This document shows positions 7,869 to 11,432 of a DNA stretch of 11,432 bases, one piece after another. The translations under genes and the position numbers were made by a program. The notes under the pieces are model-generated. The model searched no databases, had not been told where the DNA came from, and saw only the letters and a list, made by a program, of their open reading frames with translations. Each line of letters begins with the position of its first letter. Within the stretch, counting starts at the first letter, position 1. Source of the DNA: JASFEQ01 sp050122535 (GTDB taxonomy: Bacteria; Desulfobacterota; DSM-4660; Desulfatiglandales; HGW-15); NCBI GenBank assembly GCA_050122535.1, contig JASFIT010000106.1, positions 1 through 11,432 on the forward strand, read 5' to 3'.

Positions 7869-7918
7869 CTCTGGCCCTCCCTTGGGCTTTATCCATTAAG
7901 AATAAGCGTAATTTAGTT

Positions 7919-7947
7919 ATTTTAGTGAATTAGGTGACTAAAGTCAA
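7919..7947 (-). promoter_or_regulatory. Sigma70-type promoter of pilC-pilS with overlapping palindromes
   Basis: On the minus strand TTGACT (7942-7947) and TAAAAT (7919-7924) are exactly 17 bp apart, each matching consensus at 5 of 6 positions. Transcription would begin near 7912, leaving a leader of about 44 nt. Two small inverted repeats overlap it: TTTAGT (7921-7926) with ACTAAA (7937-7942), and TGACT-AA-AGTCA (7935-7946) on the -35 box. These could be an operator, but no known site is recognised. Confidence 0.6.
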
Positions 7948-8061
7948 GGAATCTGTGGGAGGCCCTATCAATATTAGACGACATGGGGAGGGCAATGGGT
8001 AGCTAATTCAGGGGTGGGACCTCCCCCCCATATGCAAGAAGGGTTTTGTCGTCGTTTGTTC

Positions 8062-8092
8062 TTGACAACCAACTCATTTTCAATGTTATAAG
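8062..8092 (+). promoter_or_regulatory. Sigma70-type promoter of the biotin carrier-carboxyltransferase operon
   Basis: A perfect -35 box TTGACA (8062-8067) is followed by TTATAA (8086-8091, 18-bp spacer) or TATAAG (8087-8092, 19-bp spacer). Transcription would start near 8099, giving an unusually long leader of about 210 nt before the GTG start of the biotin carrier gene. Between this promoter and the divergent pilC promoter (7948-8061) I see nothing else of note. Confidence 0.6.
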
Positions 8093-8099
8093 ATGGCCT

Positions 8100-8310
8100 T
8101 AATTGGCGAAAGTGACGGGCCCCGATCCCAGATCGTAGCCGAGGACAAACGTCACGGGCATGAGGGTTCAGGGTGTGTTGATTAAAACCCGGCTAGGTGG
8201 TTTTATCCCTGTGTTTGCGAATAAGAAGGAGGCTGAAGATCAGGCCTTTGGAAAGAGGATTTTACGCTTAAGAAGGTTATGAAGATTAACAGTTAAAGGA
8301 GGAAATTACT
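8100..8310 (+). promoter_or_regulatory. Long, possibly structured leader of the biotin carrier operon
   Basis: The leader can pair GTGACG (8112-8117) with CGTCAC (8150-8155). It also has a hairpin TAAAACC (8183-8189) with GGTTTTA (8199-8205), extendable by CAGGG (8169-8173) with CCCTG (8207-8211) across an internal loop. A degenerate direct repeat GT(G/C)ACGGGC occurs at 8112 and 8151. I do not recognise a known riboswitch class, and no intrinsic terminator follows the hairpins. The second hairpin overlaps the small ORF at 8160-8282, so it may simply be coding sequence. Regulation through this leader is inference. Confidence 0.3.
8160..8282 (+). CDS. Possible small ORF (40 aa) upstream of the biotin carrier gene
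   Basis: An ATG at 8160 opens a 40-codon frame ending in TGA at 8280-8282, just before the Shine-Dalgarno of the biotin carrier gene. The peptide contains LIKTRLGGFIPVFANKKEAE and ends in the basic stretch RILRLRRL. Its composition looks protein-like, but I recognise no family. The ATG has no good ribosome binding site; a GTG at 8175, with AGGG 8 nt upstream, would give 35 residues and may be the true start. It lies inside the leader after the putative promoter. It could be a real small protein, a regulatory upstream ORF, or chance. Confidence 0.33.
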   Translation: MRVQGVLIKTRLGGFIPVFANKKEAEDQAFGKRILRLRRL

Positions 8311-8523
8311 GTGAGTGAGATTAGTGCTCCGATGGGCGGGAAGGTGCTCGATGTGAAGGTTAACGTGGGTGATGTGGTCAACGAAAATGATGAAGTGCTC
8401 ATCCTTGAAGCCATGAAAATGGAGTTGCCGGTTGTGGCCACATCATCTGGCACGGTAAAAGAGGTGAGGTGTAACAAAGGCGATGCAGTGGAAGCAGATG
8501 CCGTTTTGATCGTACTGGAGTAA
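8311..8523 (+). CDS. Stand-alone biotin carboxyl carrier protein
   Basis: A 70-residue biotinyl domain with little else. It carries the biotin-attachment motif EAMKM, with K36 as the predicted modified lysine, and the usual flanking hairpin glycines (APMGGKVL, VGDVV, SSGTVKEV, KGDAV). BirA-type ligase would add biotin; the domain then carries CO2 from the carboxyltransferase to the membrane beta subunit. The start is GTG, supported by a strong AGGAGG at 8297-8302, 8 nt upstream. The carboxyltransferase gene follows after 81 nt on the same strand. The length fits the small MmdC/transcarboxylase 1.3S-type carriers; it lacks the Ala/Pro-rich N-terminal linker often found on them. A lipoyl domain is less likely because of the AMKM sequence and the neighbours. 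Confidence 0.92.
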   Translation: MSEISAPMGGKVLDVKVNVGDVVNENDEVLILEAMKMELPVVATSSGTVKEVRCNKGDAVEADAVLIVLE

Positions 8524-8604
8524 AGGGAGCCACCAAAATCCAGAATACCGAATTTCTTGAGGTGATCCCTAAGTAGTAATGAAGCATTTCTTGGAGTCTC
8601 CCAG

Positions 8605-10155
8605 ATGGATATAGCGGAAAAGATTAAAGAACTGGAGAGAAGAAATACTGAGGCGGAATTGGGAGGTGGTCAGGAGCGTATTGATCAGCAGCACGCTAAA
8701 GGTAAAATGACCGCGAGAGAGAGGGTTGATTACCTCCTGGATAAGGGCAGCTTTCAAGAGATAGACAAGTTTGTGGTCCACCGTTGCCATGATTTTGGGA
8801 TGGAGAGGAAGAAGATCCCGGGTGATGGGGTAGTTACAGGTTATGGGAACATCAATGGGCGAAAGGCATTCGTGTTTTCACAGGACTTCACTGTATTTGG
8901 CGGATCACTGAGCGGTCCATTCGGTGAAAAGGTATGTAAGATTATGGACTTGGCCCTCAAAAGCAAAGCCCCCATCATTGGTCTCAATGATTCAGGAGGT
9001 GCCAGGATTCAGGAAGGGATCGTAAGCCTGGGAAGCTATGGGGAAATATTCAAAAGGAATGTCTGGGCCTCTGGGGTGGTACCCCAGATATCCGTTATTA
9101 TGGGACCTTGTGCAGGAGGAGCTGTTTATTCTCCTGCGCTGACCGATTTCACCGTTATGGTCAAAAAGACGAGTAATATGTTCATAACAGGTCCCCAGGT
9201 CATAAAGGCCGTAACTTCTGAAGAGGTAACCCCTGAAGACTTGGGAGGGGCCATGACCCATAACACCAAAAGTGGCGTGGCCCAATTTGCTGAGGACTCG
9301 GATCAGGCTGCACTGGATAGAGTGAAAGAAATCCTCAGTTACTTACCTCAGAGTTATCAAGAAAGGCCTCCCAGATTGGAATGTGCCGACGATCCTGAAC
9401 GTACAGATCCATCCCTTAACAGCGTGGTGCCCACAAACCCCAAATTGCCTTACGATATAAAAGAGATTATTCAATCCGTACTGGATGACAATTATTTTCT
9501 CGAGATTCAAAAGCATTACGCCATGAACATGGTGGTGGGTTTTGGGCGACTCAATGGCATGCCAGTAGGGATTGTTGCCAACCAACCCCGATTCCTTGCA
9601 GGGTGTCTTGACATTGACGCATCTATGAAATGTTCCCGCTTTGTGCGGATGTGCGATTGCTTTAATGTGCCCTTGGTGACCTTTGTGGACGTGCCTGGGT
9701 TCTTGCCCGGTGTGAATCAGGAATATGGGGGCATCATCAAACACGGTGCCAAGATCATTTATGCCTACTGTGAGGCAACAGTTCCCAAGGTTACGGTAAT
9801 TACCCGGAAGGCCTATGGGGGCGCCTACGATGTCATGTCCAGTAAACACCACGGGGGTGATATCAATTACGCCTATCCCACTGCCGAGATAGCGGTTATG
9901 GGGCCTGAAGGAGCCGTTAATATTGTGTTCCGGAAAGAGATTCAAAAGGCAGAGGACCCAGAAGAAACAAGACAGAAAATGGTGGAAGATTACAGGAATA
10001 ATTTTGCAAGTCCTTTTAAAGCAGCAGAACTGGGCTACATTGATCAGATCATATTTCCAGAAAATACCCGGCCCAGGTTAATACAGGCGCTGGAGATGCT
10101 AAGGAATAAGGAGGAATCCATCCCCGCGCGCAGACACGGCAATATCCCTCTTTAG
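8605..10155 (+). CDS. mmdA: Carboxyltransferase subunit, methylmalonyl-CoA decarboxylase alpha / propionyl-CoA carboxylase beta family
   Basis: A 516-residue acyl-CoA carboxyltransferase that moves CO2 between an acyl-CoA, such as methylmalonyl-CoA, and biotin. It has two crotonase-like halves. The N-terminal half has TARERVDYLLD, SGGARIQEG (130-138) and the oxyanion-type GPCAGGAVYSPA (167-178). The C-terminal half has VDVPGFLPG (361-369) and GGAYDVM (405-411). The aspartate in that last motif (D409) corresponds, as I recall, to the residue favouring propionyl-CoA over acetyl-CoA in actinobacterial PccB. Length is normal for MmdA, PccB and transcarboxylase 12S. GGAG lies 8 nt before the ATG. 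With a separate biotin carrier upstream, no biotin carboxylase in view and an OadB gene converging from the right, methylmalonyl-CoA decarboxylase is the best reading. The mmdA symbol rests on that context; sequence alone cannot exclude PccB or 12S. Confidence 0.88.
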   Translation: MDIAEKIKELERRNTEAELGGGQERIDQQHAKGKMTARERVDYLLDKGSFQEIDKFVVHRCHDFGMERKKIPGDGVVTGYGNINGRKAFVFSQDFTVFGGSLSGPFGEKVCKIMDLALKSKAPIIGLNDSGGARIQEGIVSLGSYGEIFKRNVWASGVVPQISVIMGPCAGGAVYSPALTDFTVMVKKTSNMFITGPQVIKAVTSEEVTPEDLGGAMTHNTKSGVAQFAEDSDQAALDRVKEILSYLPQSYQERPPRLECADDPERTDPSLNSVVPTNPKLPYDIKEIIQSVLDDNYFLEIQKHYAMNMVVGFGRLNGMPVGIVANQPRFLAGCLDIDASMKCSRFVRMCDCFNVPLVTFVDVPGFLPGVNQEYGGIIKHGAKIIYAYCEATVPKVTVITRKAYGGAYDVMSSKHHGGDINYAYPTAEIAVMGPEGAVNIVFRKEIQKAEDPEETRQKMVEDYRNNFASPFKAAELGYIDQIIFPENTRPRLIQALEMLRNKEESIPARRHGNIPL

Positions 10156-10172
10156 AGTTGGACCAAGAGAAC

Positions 10173-10210
10173 AAAGAGCCCTTCCCCTGAGAGAGGAAGG
10201 GCTCTTTATT
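10173..10210. terminator. Strong, probably bidirectional, intrinsic terminator
   Basis: A perfect 13-bp stem, AAAGAGCCCTTCC (10173-10185) with GGAAGGGCTCTTT (10195-10207), encloses a 9-nt loop. The plus-strand side ends CTCTTTATT, 18 bp after the carboxyltransferase stop. Read on the minus strand the stem is followed by CTCTTTGTTCTC, so it can also stop transcripts of the convergent minus-strand gene ending at 10229. Confidence 0.85.
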
Positions 10211-10228
10211 GAAGGGCCATGTTGGGAC

Positions 10229-10690
10229 CTATGATTTCTTGGCTTCTAGCTTTTTGACCGTTCTCGAAATGATGGTTCCTGAGATGTACATTCCCACCAT
10301 AAGGAAAAGAAGCACCACAAAGACACCGATAAATCTCAATACAAGCGTTCCAATAATCCACGTCCAGTTGTCCTTCACGATGACAATGTCGGCCCCGTCC
10401 TTATCCTGCTTTGAGATGGTGATGGAATGCCAGGTGAGTTTTCCGTCATCTTCGATATAGGTGGCATCTTTCCAGTCACGGAATTTAATGTCCTTATATT
10501 CTTTTAAGGCTTGTCTGTAAAACGCCAAAGTCTCATCGTGGGAGAGATGAGTTTTCATCTCCAATCGCGTTTCTGTCTTTTGAATTGTCTTCCCACCAGG
10601 TATGAGTGGAGCACCAAGAAAGTCTTCAGCATATACGGGTGCCGGGATTGTCAGCATAAAGATGAATATGGGGAGCAACAAATCTTTCAT
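10229..10690 (-). CDS. Secreted-domain membrane protein with an OadG-like C-terminal helix (possible decarboxylase gamma subunit)
   Basis: A predicted 153-residue protein. An ATG at 10690 is preferred over the in-frame ATG at 10717 because AGGA lies 7 nt before it and the protein then opens with a clean signal peptide, MKDLLLPIFIFMLTIPAPVYA, before EDF. A small extracytoplasmic domain of about 95 residues (LIPGGKTI, FYRQALK, ITISKQDKDGADIVIV) resembles short alpha/beta domains of secreted proteins. One membrane helix follows (VLRFIGVFVVLLFLMVGMYI) and a basic tail (SRTVKKLEAKKS). The helix sequence resembles the single helix of OadG gamma subunits of sodium-pumping decarboxylases, and topology (N outside, C inside) would be compatible. 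The gene follows the OadB gene on the same strand after a 287-bp repeat-filled gap. The gamma role is inference from helix and context; standard OadG lacks the signal peptide and outer domain. Confidence 0.7.
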   Translation of the reverse strand: MKDLLLPIFIFMLTIPAPVYAEDFLGAPLIPGGKTIQKTETRLEMKTHLSHDETLAFYRQALKEYKDIKFRDWKDATYIEDDGKLTWHSITISKQDKDGADIVIVKDNWTWIIGTLVLRFIGVFVVLLFLMVGMYISGTIISRTVKKLEAKKS

Positions 10691-10736
10691 TTTCCAATCC
10701 TTTTTTGAGCGGCACAACCGCCCGCCTCGCCTGAGC

Positions 10737-10754
10737 CCCGCCTTTTAAGGCGGG
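10737..10754. repeat. CCCGCC-type hairpin
   Basis: CCCGCCTT and AAGGCGGG form an 8-bp stem with a 2-nt TT loop. No T-run follows on either strand, so it is not an obvious terminator. It lies upstream of the gamma-like gene, between OadB and that gene, next to a related CCCGCCTCGCCTGAGCC stretch at 10721-10737. The same CCCGCC/GGCGGG arms occur in the insertion at 10878-10899. Confidence 0.55.
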
Positions 10755-10774
10755 TATGAATGGCATCCTTATAA

Positions 10775-10925
10775 TTCCCCTCCCTTGATGGCCCGTCCTC
10801 CTTAGCAGGCTACTGCGGAGGATGGAGAGGGGATAAAGGGGAAGGTGAGAGCCCAGGGCTTTTCACCCCCACCTTAACCCGCCAAAGATCTATGGCGGGT
10901 TAATCCTCCCCCGTCAAGGGGGAGG
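10775..10925. repeat. Composite palindromic element with two nested insertions
   Basis: The element is roughly symmetrical about position 10855. GGTGA and AGCCC (10844-10854) pair with GGGCT and TCACC (10856-10867). The right flank has a perfect hairpin, CCTCCCCC-GTCAA-GGGGGAGG (10905-10925). The left flank has the matching CCCCTCCCTTGATGG and GAGGGG, but split by 34 bp (10792-10825) that form their own hairpin and are bounded by GATGG on both sides. The right half is split by CCCGCC-ATCTAT-type palindromic DNA (10878-10899) bounded by TTAA on both sides. It fills most of the gap between OadB and the gamma-like gene, and the 10905-10925 hairpin could act at the end of the OadB transcript, although no U-tract follows it. 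Confidence 0.6.
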
Positions 10926-10977
10926 AGGTTCTCTAGGCAAGTTTCAGATGCCCCACGTTTCAAATCGGGCAGTTTCC

Positions 10978-11432
10978 CTAATCAAACATAGCGATAAACA
11001 TCCCGGCTGCAGCGGCCGACCCTATAACACCTGCCAGGTTTGGGCCCATGGCATGCATCAGGAGATGATTGGTATTGTCGTACTTCAGTCCTTGCACCTG
11101 GGAGACGCGTGCAGCCATGGGCACCGCCGAGACGCCTGCAGAACCAATAAGGGGATTGATCTTTTCCTTCAGGAATAGATTCATCACCTTTACGGTGAGT
11201 ATCCCTCCTATGGTACAGACCGCAAAATCCACGAGGCCCAGGCCAAAAATAAACAGGGGTTTCCAGCTCAGAAATCTGTCTGCATGCATGGTCGCCCCCA
11301 CAGAGATGCCGAGGAATATGGTCACGATATTCATGAGGGCACCCTGAGAGGTTTCTGTCAGTCTTTCTACCACACCGCTCTCTTTCATGAGATTGCCCAA
11401 CATAAACATCCCCATCAACGGAATGACCGAAG
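10978..11432 (-). CDS. Sodium ion-translocating decarboxylase beta subunit, OadB/MmdB family (partial, N-terminal part outside the window)
   Basis: The last 151 residues of an integral membrane protein that couples decarboxylation of carboxybiotin to sodium export. The frame runs through the right edge (…SVIPLMGMF); the methionine at 11418 is internal, not the start. About 60 percent of the usual OadB length is missing. The visible part contains several hydrophobic segments and the diagnostic stretches KINPLIGSAGVSAVPMAAR and LLMHAMGPNLAGVIGSA. As I recall the Klebsiella OadB mutagenesis, N373, G377, S382 and R389 are functionally important, and the matching N, G, S and R are all present. It converges on the carboxyltransferase gene and lies upstream of the gamma-like gene. 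OadB, MmdB and GcdB cannot be told apart from this fragment. Confidence 0.93.
   Translation of the reverse strand, partial: SVIPLMGMFMLGNLMKESGVVERLTETSQGALMNIVTIFLGISVGATMHADRFLSWKPLFIFGLGLVDFAVCTIGGILTVKVMNLFLKEKINPLIGSAGVSAVPMAARVSQVQGLKYDNTNHLLMHAMGPNLAGVIGSAAAAGMFIAMFD

Noticed and set aside
8100..8310. Cobalamin or cyclic-di-GMP riboswitch in the biotin carrier leader
   Set aside because: I looked for the conserved GCCACTG-type box and the GEMM core and did not find either; only generic hairpins are present.
9343..9945. A 200-residue minus-strand frame opposite the carboxyltransferase
   Set aside because: It lies entirely opposite a strongly conserved enzyme and shows no family pattern (many His, Gly and Asn).
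10691..10717. Longer start for the gamma-like protein at 10717
   Set aside because: It would put nine charged residues before the signal peptide and has a poorer ribosome binding site than the ATG at 10690.
10737..10925. CRISPR-like or tandem repeat array
   Set aside because: The hairpins differ in sequence and spacing and have no regular spacers; nested palindromes explain them better.

Overview
The window looks like chromosomal sequence of an anaerobic bacterium, most likely a Desulfobacterota (former Deltaproteobacteria) member. This is inferred from protein style and gene content: a fused TIGR03960/DUF2344 radical SAM protein beside an RNase G/E gene, a PilC-PilS pair, and genes of a biotin-dependent sodium-pumping decarboxylase. 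No 16S gene or other direct taxonomic marker is present.

Layout. Positions 2-70 are the last codons of a plus-strand gene, possibly a J-domain protein. On the minus strand follow rng (RNase G/E, 316-1857), a radical SAM/DUF2344 fusion protein (2233-4743), a PilS-like membrane histidine kinase (4935-6647) and pilC (6660-7868). A 442-bp divergent region (7869-8310) carries a good promoter in each direction, a structured-looking leader and a possible 40-codon ORF. On the plus strand are a stand-alone biotin carrier protein (8311-8523) and a carboxyltransferase of the methylmalonyl-CoA decarboxylase/propionyl-CoA carboxylase beta family (8605-10155), closed by a strong terminator. Converging on the minus strand are the 3' part of an OadB-type sodium-pump beta subunit (10978 to the right edge) and, after it, a small secreted/membrane protein (10229-10690) whose C-terminal membrane helix resembles OadG gamma subunits.

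How the genes could work together. Biotin carrier, carboxyltransferase, OadB and the gamma-like protein can together form a decarboxylase that exports sodium ions while removing CO2 from methylmalonyl-CoA or a related acid. No biotin carboxylase is visible, which favours decarboxylation or transcarboxylation over ATP-dependent carboxylation. The subunits are split over two convergent transcription units. PilC and the PilS-like kinase belong to type IV pilus biogenesis and its control, but pilB, pilT and pilR are not next to them. The radical SAM-rng neighbourhood is a conserved bacterial arrangement whose joint role is not established to my knowledge.

The least ordinary DNA lies between genes. 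Two related palindromic elements (71-199 and 1981-2174) share a core hairpin with a compensatory base-pair change, and a third, unrelated composite palindrome (10775-10925) seems to have been hit by two small palindromic insertions, each flanked by a short direct duplication. I see no CRISPR array, tRNA, rRNA or complete transposase, and no clear novel defence or enzymatic system. The best candidates for something undescribed are the atypical gamma-like subunit, the palindromic elements, and the leader with its small ORF upstream of the biotin carrier.
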